Shown: positions 1 to 6,456 of the stretch, piece after piece
Layout: each line of letters starts with the position of its first letter
Position numbering within the stretch: position 1 is the stretch's first letter
Origin: JBMYXZ01 sp049608925
GTDB lineage: Bacteria; Pseudomonadota; Alphaproteobacteria; JAGOMX01
Reading direction: 5' to 3'
DNA: 10,249 bases
Assembly: GCA_049608925.1 (NCBI GenBank)
Contig: JBMYXZ010000051.1
Coordinates: 1 to 10,249 of the forward strand
The notes under the pieces: generated by a model
Databases searched by the model: none
The model's input: only the letters and a program-made list of their open reading frames with translations
What the model was told of the DNA's origin: nothing
Position numbers and translations under genes: made by a program

Positions 1-19
1 AATAAAACAATAAAATGGA

Positions 20-40
20 TTCCGCGGTCAAGCCGCGGAA
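20..40. repeat. REP-like GC-rich hairpin
   Basis: Perfect inverted repeat: TTCCGCGG, a 5-base loop TCAAG, then CCGCGGAA. With its flank (ATGGA before, AGTCGGAG after) it resembles the dispersed extragenic palindromes with a CCGCGG core that are common in alphaproteobacterial and some other genomes. That resemblance is from memory. It sits outside any credible gene and marks the left side of a larger repeat-rich stretch. It could also act as a transcription terminator, but no T-run follows on either strand. Confidence 0.75.
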
Positions 41-41
41 A

Positions 42-253
42 GTCGGAGTGTGTGGAGTTGAGTGGAGAGAGCCTTTAAACAGCAGGCTCTCCCTTCATCA
101 TAAAATTATTCCGGACAGTTATGGGCTAAGCTTAGCTTTCCACACTCCCATGCTTCGAGCTTTATGCCGGAGCGTCGGAGTATGGGGTGAGGTCAGAGAA
201 ACTCCTTAAACGGCGAGGTTTTCGTTCCCATTTAAAATTATCCGAGCACTTGT
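42..253. repeat. Two diverged tandem copies of a ~132-bp extragenic unit
   Basis: Copy 1 begins at 42 and copy 2 at 174, both with GTCGGAGT, giving a period of 132 bp. Shared blocks in the same order are GGAGT-rich sequence, a (T)TTAAAC(A/G)GC segment (74-83 and 203-212), and TAAAATTAT(T)CCG (about 101-114 and 233-244). In copy 1 the TTTAAAC segment is the loop of a 7-bp hairpin, GAGAGCC (67-73) against GGCTCTC (85-91); in copy 2 the equivalent stem is imperfect. Between them lie a 12-bp perfect palindrome GCTAAGCTTAGC (125-136) and CACACTCC (141-148), which is inverted relative to GGAGTGTG (45-52). The stretch has no coding support; an open frame across 15-209 follows the repeat and carries no recognisable protein. 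Likely a dispersed repeat or a decayed small mobile element. Confidence 0.6.
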
Positions 254-257
254 ATTT

Positions 258-1037
258 TTAACCCTTTGCCACCTTCTGGCGATATTCCTTCTCTAGTGCC
301 TGGATATCTATTTTCTTCAATCCTTCAGAAAAAATCTTATTCATTTTTTCACCTTCGGGTGATTTTTTGAAGCAAATATACAAGCTTTTATCGGCCAAAG
401 TCTTGTCATTGAATTGCACAAGGTGCCCAATGTCTCGTTTCCTCAGATCGTTTTCTACTAGGTAGCTTAAGACGTGCTTGTCGATAACGGCGAGTGGCAG
501 ACGACCGTGGGCTACTTTTAAGATATTCTGCTTGTCGCCTGAAGCTTCATCGGTATTAAGGACATCATTAGTGACTTTTTCATCAAATTCAGGTGTGTTT
601 GCGTATTCGGTGACGGTGCCAATTAAGTGTTCTTGTAGATCATCCAGTGAATTCCAGGATATTGGCTGCGCAACATTTTCTACAAAGCCTAGTGGGCTGT
701 TGCCAAATGCCTCTGAGAAGATAAATTCTTTTTCCCGCTCTTTGTTGAAGTACGCAGGGAAGTAGCCATGAAAGCTAATATTCTCTCGAGCATTTGCTAG
801 TGTGCGTTTCCAGGGATAGAATTCGATAATCAATTCATACCCAACGGCTTCAAAGGCTTTACGCACGACATAGGCTGACAGGCCATTTTCATATAGATTT
901 TTGCCTGTGTAGGGTTTCCAATTAAGAGAATATAGCTTTACTACTGGACGAAGGTGTTTTGCGCGCCCCGCTGAAAGAGGGGCTGCGAAAAAAGTAGTCG
1001 CAAGTATACATGCGATTAAGGCGCGCATTCCGGTCAT
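258..1037 (-). CDS. Periplasmic solute-binding-like protein (SBP family 3 type)
   Basis: Predicted exported protein of 259 residues. Residues 1-23 form a Sec signal peptide ending in a plausible AxA-type site (PLSA|GRA). The mature part begins with a beta strand (VKLYSLNWKPYTG), then GLSAYVVRKAFEAVGYEL and YPWKRTLANA. This is the usual opening of extracellular solute-binding proteins of family 3 and related transporter substrate-binding domains, and the total length fits. The ligand cannot be read from sequence; polar amino acids are the commonest for the family. No ABC permease or ATPase lies nearby, so it is an orphan binding protein and could also be a sensory or stand-alone relative. Two starts are possible: Met1 (1037) or Met4 (1028); neither has a strong ribosome-binding site, and Met4 gives a more typical signal peptide with Arg at position 2. 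It lies 53 bases after the J-domain gene on the same strand. Confidence 0.75.
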   Translation of the reverse strand: MTGMRALIACILATTFFAAPLSAGRAKHLRPVVKLYSLNWKPYTGKNLYENGLSAYVVRKAFEAVGYELIIEFYPWKRTLANARENISFHGYFPAYFNKEREKEFIFSEAFGNSPLGFVENVAQPISWNSLDDLQEHLIGTVTEYANTPEFDEKVTNDVLNTDEASGDKQNILKVAHGRLPLAVIDKHVLSYLVENDLRKRDIGHLVQFNDKTLADKSLYICFKKSPEGEKMNKIFSEGLKKIDIQALEKEYRQKVAKG

Positions 1038-1061
1038 CTTATTTTTTAAAGCTCATAATGA

Positions 1062-1090
1062 ATTGCATCACACTGAAGCCAGGGAGTCAA
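1062..1090 (-). promoter_or_regulatory. Candidate promoter of the solute-binding protein gene
   Basis: On the minus strand, TTGACT (1090-1085, 5 of 6 to the -35 consensus) is followed after exactly 17 bases by TGCAAT (1067-1062, 4 of 6 to -10). Transcription would begin near 1055, about 18 bases before the first possible start codon. The -35 directly abuts the stop codon of the J-domain gene, which would allow separate transcription despite the short gap. Inference from consensus matching only. Confidence 0.45.
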
Positions 1091-1663
1091 CTATTTGCCG
1101 CCCAGGCTTTTTTTCAGCACGCCAAAGGCGATAATAATCCTCTTGAGGCGTTCTTCGGCTTGTTTGCTGCCGCTGTTGGCATCTGGATGGAATTTTTTGA
1201 CAAGTGCTTTATAGGCTTGCTTGATGTCCGAGAACGTCACCGGCTGATCCAGCTGCAAAACTTTTAAAGCTTTTGCTTCATCACTGTTTTTTGCAAAAGA
1301 CGGTTGATAGTTATCTTGGATTGGGGAATGGTCGTCTTCAAATAAACTGAAAGGGTCAAAATTTTGATCAAAAATCTTGGCGAATGATTTTGACGGGCCT
1401 TTGCCAATTGGCCAAGTAGGGCGCTGCCAGGTTATATCGACACGACGGGAATGCTCAATTTCATCTTCGTCCATGCCGGCATAGTAATTCCACTTTTTGT
1501 TATATTCACGCACGTGGTCTAGGCAGAACCAATAATACTGGCGCAGAGAGCTGCGTCCTTTCGGGGCAGGGTACATGGCTTGCTCCTCGCATCCTTTATG
1601 CTCGCAGATTCGGATTTTGGGGGCTGGGCCGTCATCAATAGGGTCAAAATACGCTTTACTCAT
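1091..1663 (-). CDS. J-domain protein with N-terminal Cys/His cluster (DnaJ-like)
   Basis: A 190-residue cytosolic protein. A C-terminal J domain spans about residues 130-188 (ALKVLQLDQPVTFSDIKQAYKALVKKF...), with the diagnostic HPD tripeptide at 159-161 that stimulates DnaK-type ATPases. It has no Gly/Phe region or DnaJ zinc fingers, so it is a class III J protein that presumably brings a specific client to DnaK. The N-terminus has C20-x4-C25 and C47-x2-H50 around YYWFCLDHVREYN, a possible zinc site; this arrangement is familiar from alphaproteobacterial J-domain proteins. The frame opens further upstream (to 1789), but that extension would overlap uvrA and looks non-coding, whereas the start at 1663 gives the expected N-terminus. 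No ribosome-binding site precedes it; see the promoter at 1670-1698. Client and pathway unknown. Confidence 0.85.
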   Translation of the reverse strand: MSKAYFDPIDDGPAPKIRICEHKGCEEQAMYPAPKGRSSLRQYYWFCLDHVREYNKKWNYYAGMDEDEIEHSRRVDITWQRPTWPIGKGPSKSFAKIFDQNFDPFSLFEDDHSPIQDNYQPSFAKNSDEAKALKVLQLDQPVTFSDIKQAYKALVKKFHPDANSGSKQAEERLKRIIIAFGVLKKSLGGK

Positions 1664-1669
1664 AACTAT

Positions 1670-1698
1670 ATTATGGGTGTTGATGAGCAAAAATGCAA
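1670..1698 (-). promoter_or_regulatory. Candidate leaderless promoter of the J-domain gene
   Basis: Minus-strand CATAAT (1675-1670, 5 of 6 to -10) is 17 bases from TTGCAT (1698-1693, weak -35). Six bases separate the -10 from the ATG at 1663, so the expected transcription start coincides with the A of the start codon. Together with the absence of a Shine-Dalgarno sequence this suggests a leaderless message. Consensus-based inference. Confidence 0.45.
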
Positions 1699-1706
1699 GG
1701 AAGGCA

Positions 1707-1735
1707 TTGCCTCTTTCATGCATCTGTTTTAAAGT
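1707..1735 (+). promoter_or_regulatory. Candidate leaderless promoter of uvrA
   Basis: TTGCCT (1707-1712, 4 of 6 to -35), a 17-base spacer and TAAAGT (1730-1735, 4 of 6 to -10). The six bases CGCACC follow, then the uvrA ATG at 1742, so the predicted start of transcription falls on the A of the ATG. No Shine-Dalgarno sequence is visible. The -35 overlaps an 11-bp palindrome AGGCATTGCCT (1702-1712) and lies back-to-back with the -35 of the divergent J-domain promoter. No alphaproteobacterial LexA box (GTTC or GAAC direct repeat with 7-base spacing) is seen in 1664-1741. Confidence 0.45.
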
Positions 1736-1741
1736 CGCACC

Positions 1742-4564
1742 ATGACGACGACAATTGACATCCAAGGTGCTCGCGAGCACAACTTGCAAAACATATCGAT
1801 ATCTATTCCGAAAAATAAGCTTGTTGTCATTACAGGCTTAAGCGGCTCTGGGAAATCTTCTTTGGCATTTGACACGCTTTATGCCGAGGGGCAACGGCGC
1901 TATGTGGAGAGCTTATCTGCCTATGCGCGCCAGTTTTTGGAGCTGATGCAAAAGCCTGATGTGGATTCGATTGAAGGTCTGTCTCCCGCAATCTCAATTG
2001 AACAGAAAACCACGTCCAAGAATCCGCGGTCTACAGTTGGAACTGTGACCGAGATATATGATTATCTGCGCTTGTTATTTGCTCGTATAGGTGTGCCGCA
2101 TTCTCCGGAAACTGGTTTGCCCATCGAAAGTCAGACGGTCACGCAAATGGTTGATCGTGTGATGGAGCTTGATGAAGGCACAAGACTGTATTTGTTGGCG
2201 CCGATTGTCCGTGGCCGCAAGGGTGAATATAAGAAAGAACTGGCTGAGCTGCTGAAAAAAGGCTTTCAACGCGTTAAAATCGATGGCGAGCTGTATGATT
2301 TGGATGCTACGCCAGAGCTCGATAAGAAGAAAAAACATACCATTGAAGTGGTCGTCGACCGGTTGGTTGTGAAACCAGACCTAGGGAATCGTCTGGCGGA
2401 TTCCTTAGAAACGGCACTTGAACTTGGTGATGGTCTTATTTATGTGGAAGATGCCAAAACCAGCGAGCGCATTACATTTTCAGCCAAATTTGCTTGCCCC
2501 GTGTCAGGTTTTACCATCGATGAAATTGAACCACGGCTGTTTTCATTCAACAGTCCTTTCGGTGCTTGTCCCGAATGTGATGGCTTAGGTGTCAGTGCAA
2601 AATTTGATCCCAAGCTGGTTGTTCCAAACCCGGAGCGGACAATTTTCGCAGGGGTTATTGCACCTTGGCGCACAGCGTTTGCTTTTTACTATCAACAGGT
2701 TTTGCAAGCTGTCATCGAACATTATGATGGAGATCCTGAAAAGCCTTTTAATAAGCTATCTAAAAAAATCCAAGATGTAATCCTTTATGGTTCCGGCAGT
2801 GAGGCTATTGAGATGGTAGTCATGGACGATAAGCGCCGTCATCGCAGCCACAAGCCTTTTGAGGGAGTAATCCCCAGTCTGCAGCGCCGCTGGCAGGGCA
2901 ACGAAAGCCCGCGGCAGATGGAGGAACTAAGCCGATTTCAAACCGTTAAGCCATGTGAAGCCTGCACTGGCAATCGCCTGAAACCTGAAGCGCTAGCCGT
3001 GAAGATAGATGGCAGGCATCTGGGCGAGATTTCGAGCATGTCGATTGGCGATGCGCGCCAATGGATTGAAGATCTGTACCAAGGCTTGGGGCAAAAGGAT
3101 GCTACAATCGCTGGCCGTATTGTCAAAGAGTTGAAAGAGCGATTAGGCTTTTTGGTTAATGTTGGCTTGAACTATCTGACATTATCCCGGTCGTCAGGTA
3201 CGCTATCTGGTGGAGAAAGCCAGCGCATACGCTTGGCATCGCAGATAGGGTCTGGATTGACGGGTGTTTTGTATGTTTTGGATGAACCGTCCATTGGGCT
3301 GCATCAACGAGACAATGACAAGCTGCTTGAGACCCTGGTGAATCTTCGTGATTTGGACAACACCGTGATTGTTGTGGAACATGATGAAGATGCGATTCGC
3401 TCAGCTGACTATGTTATTGATATGGGGCCCGGTGCGGGTATCCATGGCGGCACGGTCATAGCCGAAGGCAGTCTTGCCGATATTGAGTCAAACCCTGAAA
3501 GCATGACAGGGCAATATCTGTCTGGAAACCGCTGTATTGAAGTACCCAAGAAACGCCGCAAAGGGCATAAGAACAAGTCTTTGAAGGTGGTCAAAGCAGA
3601 AGTAAACAATCTAAAGAATGTGTCGGTTGATTTTCCCTTGGGGCGCTTTGTGTGTATTACCGGCGTGTCAGGTGGTGGCAAATCTTCGCTGGTGATTGAA
3701 ACACTGTATAGATCTCTCGCGAGAACACTCTATAAAGCAAAAGATTTGCCTGGAAAGCATAAAGAAATTAAGGGGCTCGAGCATATCGATAAGGTTATTG
3801 ATATTAATCAGTCTCCCATTGGCCGTACGCCGCGATCAAACCCTGCGACTTATACAGGATGTTTTACCCCTATTCGCGAATGGTTTGCACAATTACCCGA
3901 GGCAAAAGCCAGAGGGTATACGCCAGGGCGCTTTTCCTTCAACGTTAAGGGCGGGCGCTGCGAAGCCTGTCAGGGTGATGGTGTTATTAAGATCGAAATG
4001 CACTTTTTGCCAGATGTCTATGTGACGTGTGATCAGTGTAAGGGCAAGCGATACAACCGTGAGACGCTGGAAGTAACCTATAACGGCAAGTCTATTTCGG
4101 ATGTATTGGAAATGACAGTTGAAGAAGCCTGCGGATTCTTTTCTGCGATGCCAGCGATTCATACAAAACTGCAGACATTAATGAAAGTTGGCTTGGGGTA
4201 TGTACACGTTGGGCAGCAAGCAACAACCCTTTCAGGGGGGGAGGCGCAGCGTGTCAAACTGGCCAAGGAGCTTTCGAAGCGGGCGACCGGTAAAACGGTT
4301 TATATCCTCGACGAGCCCACCACAGGCTTGCACTTTGAAGATGTGCGAAAACTATTGGAAGTTCTGCACGCAATTGTCGAGCAAGGCAATTCTGTGTTTG
4401 TGATCGAGCACAATCTGGATGTCATTAAGACAGCAGATTGGATTATCGATATGGGCCCAGAGGGCGGTGACAAGGGCGGTTATGTGGTTGCCGAAGGAAC
4501 GCCAGAGACAGTGGCGAAGGAACCAAAAAGTCACACAGGACGGTATTTAAAAAAATACGTTTAA
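1742..4564 (+). CDS. uvrA: Excinuclease ABC subunit A
   Basis: UvrA is the damage-sensing ATPase of nucleotide excision repair; its dimer loads UvrB onto lesions in the cytosol. The 940-residue length equals E. coli UvrA. Two ABC ATPase modules are complete. The first has Walker A GLSGSGKSS (32-40), signature LSGGESQRIRLA (about 487-498) and Walker B VLDEPSIGLHQRD. The second has Walker A GVSGGGKSS (about 641-649), signature LSGGEAQRVKLAKEL (about 829) and ILDEPTTGLH. The C-terminal zinc module is intact (CEACQGDG to CDQCKGKRYN, about 740-767). The first zinc motif has C252, C276 and C279 but Ser at 255, where E. coli has Cys; I recall this CPVSGFT form as common in Alphaproteobacteria. The ATG at 1742 gives the canonical N-terminus (IDIQGAREHNLQNI). 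It is divergent from the J-domain gene across 78 bases. uvrB and uvrC are not in the window. Confidence 0.98.
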   Translation: MTTTIDIQGAREHNLQNISISIPKNKLVVITGLSGSGKSSLAFDTLYAEGQRRYVESLSAYARQFLELMQKPDVDSIEGLSPAISIEQKTTSKNPRSTVGTVTEIYDYLRLLFARIGVPHSPETGLPIESQTVTQMVDRVMELDEGTRLYLLAPIVRGRKGEYKKELAELLKKGFQRVKIDGELYDLDATPELDKKKKHTIEVVVDRLVVKPDLGNRLADSLETALELGDGLIYVEDAKTSERITFSAKFACPVSGFTIDEIEPRLFSFNSPFGACPECDGLGVSAKFDPKLVVPNPERTIFAGVIAPWRTAFAFYYQQVLQAVIEHYDGDPEKPFNKLSKKIQDVILYGSGSEAIEMVVMDDKRRHRSHKPFEGVIPSLQRRWQGNESPRQMEELSRFQTVKPCEACTGNRLKPEALAVKIDGRHLGEISSMSIGDARQWIEDLYQGLGQKDATIAGRIVKELKERLGFLVNVGLNYLTLSRSSGTLSGGESQRIRLASQIGSGLTGVLYVLDEPSIGLHQRDNDKLLETLVNLRDLDNTVIVVEHDEDAIRSADYVIDMGPGAGIHGGTVIAEGSLADIESNPESMTGQYLSGNRCIEVPKKRRKGHKNKSLKVVKAEVNNLKNVSVDFPLGRFVCITGVSGGGKSSLVIETLYRSLARTLYKAKDLPGKHKEIKGLEHIDKVIDINQSPIGRTPRSNPATYTGCFTPIREWFAQLPEAKARGYTPGRFSFNVKGGRCEACQGDGVIKIEMHFLPDVYVTCDQCKGKRYNRETLEVTYNGKSISDVLEMTVEEACGFFSAMPAIHTKLQTLMKVGLGYVHVGQQATTLSGGEAQRVKLAKELSKRATGKTVYILDEPTTGLHFEDVRKLLEVLHAIVEQGNSVFVIEHNLDVIKTADWIIDMGPEGGDKGGYVVAEGTPETVAKEPKSHTGRYLKKYV

Positions 4565-4570
4565 GGACGG

Positions 4571-4599
4571 TTGACGATTTTGCCAGGTGGCAATAAATT
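4571..4599 (+). promoter_or_regulatory. Candidate promoter with operator-like dyad in the spacer
   Basis: TTGACG (4571-4576, 5 of 6 to -35), 17 bases, then TAAATT (4594-4599, 4 of 6 to -10). The spacer contains a perfect dyad TTGCCA-GG-TGGCAA (4580-4593) ending right against the -10, where a bound repressor would block RNA polymerase. A two-base loop makes it a poor RNA hairpin, so a protein-binding site is likelier than a uvrA terminator. Transcription would start near 4606, leaving a leader of about 20 bases that includes the ribosome-binding site of the following gene. Confidence 0.5.
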
Positions 4600-4612
4600 G
4601 TGATGGAAATTA

Positions 4613-4619
4613 GGGGGAG
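4613..4619 (+). promoter_or_regulatory. Ribosome-binding site deciding the 4627 start
   Basis: GGGGGAG is purine-rich and centred at normal distance (7-base gap) from the ATG at 4627. It lies downstream of the alternative starts at 4600 and 4603, so it supports the shorter protein with the signal peptide at its very N-terminus. Confidence 0.7.
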
Positions 4620-4626
4620 CGCTTTT

Positions 4627-5118
4627 ATGCTTACAAGATTACTACCAATCAGCATTATAGGGATCATAATGGTTACACCAGCAGCACATTCGGTAAATAA
4701 ATTGTTTATGTTGGCCCAGACACTGGCGCAAAAAATGTATATGGAACATGATTTGACTGGAGCGCATGATCATATTTCACGTGATCTGAAGGTGACTTTG
4801 AAGGTTAATGGAAAAGCACCAGTTTCCAGAAATTATGACCAGTTTTTTGATTCTATTGAAAACAAGATTCGCGGCAATGTTGAAGATGTACGCATGCTGC
4901 AAATGAGCTTTGAAATGGCGGGACCCAATACCATTAAGTTCTATGAGCACTCCATCCAAAAGCGCAAAGGCACCGGAATTGATGAGGATGGGGAAGGGAC
5001 CTATGACATCACGGATACCGGCTTTTGGACATTCCGAGAAGAAGATGGCGTGTTGAAACTGGTTGCCATGGAGCATGAATATCAGAAGACGAAACACAAA
5101 AGCAGGATGGCTGCTTAG
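4627..5118 (+). CDS. Small exported protein, possibly NTF2/SnoaL-like fold
   Basis: A protein of 163 residues of unknown function. The start at 4627 is chosen because GGGGGAG (4613-4619) lies 7 bases upstream and because it gives a clean signal peptide (MLTRLLPISIIGIIMVTPAAHS, cut near residue 22). In-frame GTG/ATG codons at 4600 and 4603 lie upstream of that ribosome-binding site and are less likely. The mature part starts with a helical stretch (LFMLAQTLAQKMYMEHDL), followed by alternating short strands and ending in TGFWTFREEDGVLKLVAMEHEY. This pattern recalls small NTF2-like or SnoaL-like domains, but I see no diagnostic motif. Predicted location is periplasmic. It follows uvrA by 62 bases but has its own candidate promoter, and its stop overlaps the end of the converging nth gene by 4 bases. 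Confidence 0.7.
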   Translation: MLTRLLPISIIGIIMVTPAAHSVNKLFMLAQTLAQKMYMEHDLTGAHDHISRDLKVTLKVNGKAPVSRNYDQFFDSIENKIRGNVEDVRMLQMSFEMAGPNTIKFYEHSIQKRKGTGIDEDGEGTYDITDTGFWTFREEDGVLKLVAMEHEYQKTKHKSRMAA

Positions 5119-5747
5119 GCGGTTTTTTCTTCAAAACCGCAATAATCGTATACTTTGCACTCGGCACATTTAGGTTTGCGCGCTACGCAGACATAGCGGC
5201 CATGCAGTATTAACCAGTGATGAGCATCACGCCGCCATTTCTTGGGGATGACTTGAAGCAGTTTGTCTTCTACCTCCCTGGGGGTTTTGCCCTCAGCCAT
5301 CTTTGTGCGATTGCCAAGTCTGAAAATATGTGTGTCCACAGCCATGGTTTCATGGCCAAATGCAGTGTTCAAAACAACATTGGCTGTCTTTCGTCCTACA
5401 CCAGGAAGAGACTCTAATGCAGCGCGGTCCTCGGGCACTATGCCATCAAAGTTATCCACCAACATCTGTGACAGCTTAATCACATTCTTGGCTTTGGTGT
5501 TAAAAAGACCAATGGTTTTGATATAGTCTTTTAAGCGATCTTCCCCCAGATCAACCATCTTTTGCGGCGTGTCAACTATGGCAAACAAATCTTTGGTCGC
5601 CTTGTTAACGCCCACATCTGTTGCCTGCGCTGACAACGCCACTGCAACCAAAAGAGTATAGGGGTTAGTATAGTTCAGCTCGGTCTTTGGCTCTGGGTTG
5701 CTCCCTGCCAGAGTCGCAAAGAACTGATCCACTTGATCAGGGGTCAT
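5115..5747 (-). CDS. nth: Endonuclease III (DNA glycosylase/AP lyase)
   Basis: Removes oxidised pyrimidines from DNA and cleaves the abasic site, starting base excision repair in the cytosol. All hallmarks are present at E. coli numbering. The helix-hairpin-helix LPGVGRKTA is at 114-122 with catalytic K120; catalytic D138 sits in VDTHIFR; and the [4Fe-4S] ligands are C187, C194, C197 and C203 with the exact C-x6-C-x2-C-x5-C spacing. The 210-residue length is normal. Its ATG overlaps the stop of the upstream SCO gene (TCAT on the plus strand, 5744-5747), so translation is probably coupled and no separate ribosome-binding site is needed. The 3' end overlaps the converging gene by 4 bases. Confidence 0.97.
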   Translation of the reverse strand: MTPDQVDQFFATLAGSNPEPKTELNYTNPYTLLVAVALSAQATDVGVNKATKDLFAIVDTPQKMVDLGEDRLKDYIKTIGLFNTKAKNVIKLSQMLVDNFDGIVPEDRAALESLPGVGRKTANVVLNTAFGHETMAVDTHIFRLGNRTKMAEGKTPREVEDKLLQVIPKKWRRDAHHWLILHGRYVCVARKPKCAECKVYDYCGFEEKTA

Positions 5748-6358
5748 CCAATGGCTTTCAATATGCCGTCAGCGATCTTTTTAGGGTCTGTTTCATGGTT
5801 AAAGTGTGCAACCATATGCCCCTGGCGGTCCATCAGATAGACAATAGACGAATGATCCATCAAATATTCAGTTGTGCCCGAATCAATTTCAGATTTCGCT
5901 GCATAAACGCGGTAAGCCTTAACGGCTTTTTGTACTTGTTCATCTGTACCCGTCAGGGCGATCATTTTTGGGTGGAAGTTCTGCATATACAGTTCCATTT
6001 GCTCGACAGTATCACGGGACGGATCAATCGTGATAAAGATAGGCTGTACAAAACGTGACTTGCCCCCGATTAAGTTCATGGCTTGGGTCATATTAGACAG
6101 GCCCGTCGGGCATATGTCAGGGCAATAGCTGTAGCCGAAGTACACCAACATGAATTGTCCTCGAAAGTCAGAGTCATGCCGCGTGTTGCCATTCTGATCA
6201 ACCAGCGTGAATTTGCCACCGATCGAAGGCGTGCCAGACCCTTCCACATCTTTTACTTCTGCAATAGGAGCGTTTTCTTGAGTTTTTTGAGCATTCCAAA
6301 TCGTACCAAGGGAGACAACTCCCACAACTAAAAAGATAGTGATCAGAAATGCTTTCAT
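5744..6358 (-). CDS. SCO1/SenC family copper chaperone / thiol-disulfide protein
   Basis: A 204-residue membrane-anchored protein with a thioredoxin fold facing the periplasm. Proteins of this family deliver copper or electrons to the CuA site of cytochrome c oxidase. An uncleaved N-terminal anchor or signal occupies about residues 3-22. The copper/redox motif CPDIC lies at C79 and C83 in FGYSYCPDICPTGL, and the third ligand is H169 in LMDHSSIVYLMD. IDPSRDT (111-117) is also typical. GGAG 7 bases upstream of the ATG at 6358 is a good ribosome-binding site. It is first in an operon with nth (ATGA overlap). The pairing looks incidental in function, since no oxidase subunit genes are in the window. 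An AT-rich perfect palindrome lies 16-34 bases upstream and may control it. Confidence 0.93.
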   Translation of the reverse strand: MKAFLITIFLVVGVVSLGTIWNAQKTQENAPIAEVKDVEGSGTPSIGGKFTLVDQNGNTRHDSDFRGQFMLVYFGYSYCPDICPTGLSNMTQAMNLIGGKSRFVQPIFITIDPSRDTVEQMELYMQNFHPKMIALTGTDEQVQKAVKAYRVYAAKSEIDSGTTEYLMDHSSIVYLMDRQGHMVAHFNHETDPKKIADGILKAIG

Positions 6359-6373
6359 TTTAACGCTCCATAT

Positions 6374-6392
6374 TTAGTAAATAATTTACTAA
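6374..6392. promoter_or_regulatory. 19-bp perfect palindrome between divergent genes
   Basis: TTAGTAAAT-A-ATTTACTAA is a perfect dyad with a central A, located in the 98-base gap between the divergent SCO and LRR genes. Its position, 16 bases before the SCO start codon, suits a repressor or activator operator, possibly shared. It is followed on the plus strand by six T, so it could be read as a weak terminator, but no plus-strand gene ends before it. As RNA it would form an AT-only-plus-one-GC stem of low stability in the SCO leader. No convincing -35/-10 pair was found for either gene here. Confidence 0.45.
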
Positions 6393-6456
6393 TTTTTTAT
6401 ACGCGATTAAGGGGAAGAATGCTACCCCTAGGAGAAGTAGATATGGGAGGTACAAG

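Noticed and set aside
15..209. Plus-strand open frame of 64 codons in the left flank
   Set aside because: It follows the repeat block, has no ribosome-binding site or recognisable motif, and its sequence is explained by the hairpin and the tandem units.
1664..1789. N-terminal extension of the J-domain protein to an upstream ATG at 1789
   Set aside because: It would run antisense into the start of uvrA, would span the predicted promoter region, and is not like the N-termini I know for this family.
4565..4600. Terminator of uvrA formed by the TTGCCA/TGGCAA dyad
   Set aside because: A two-base loop is too tight for a stable hairpin and no T-run follows; its place between -35 and -10 boxes suits an operator better.
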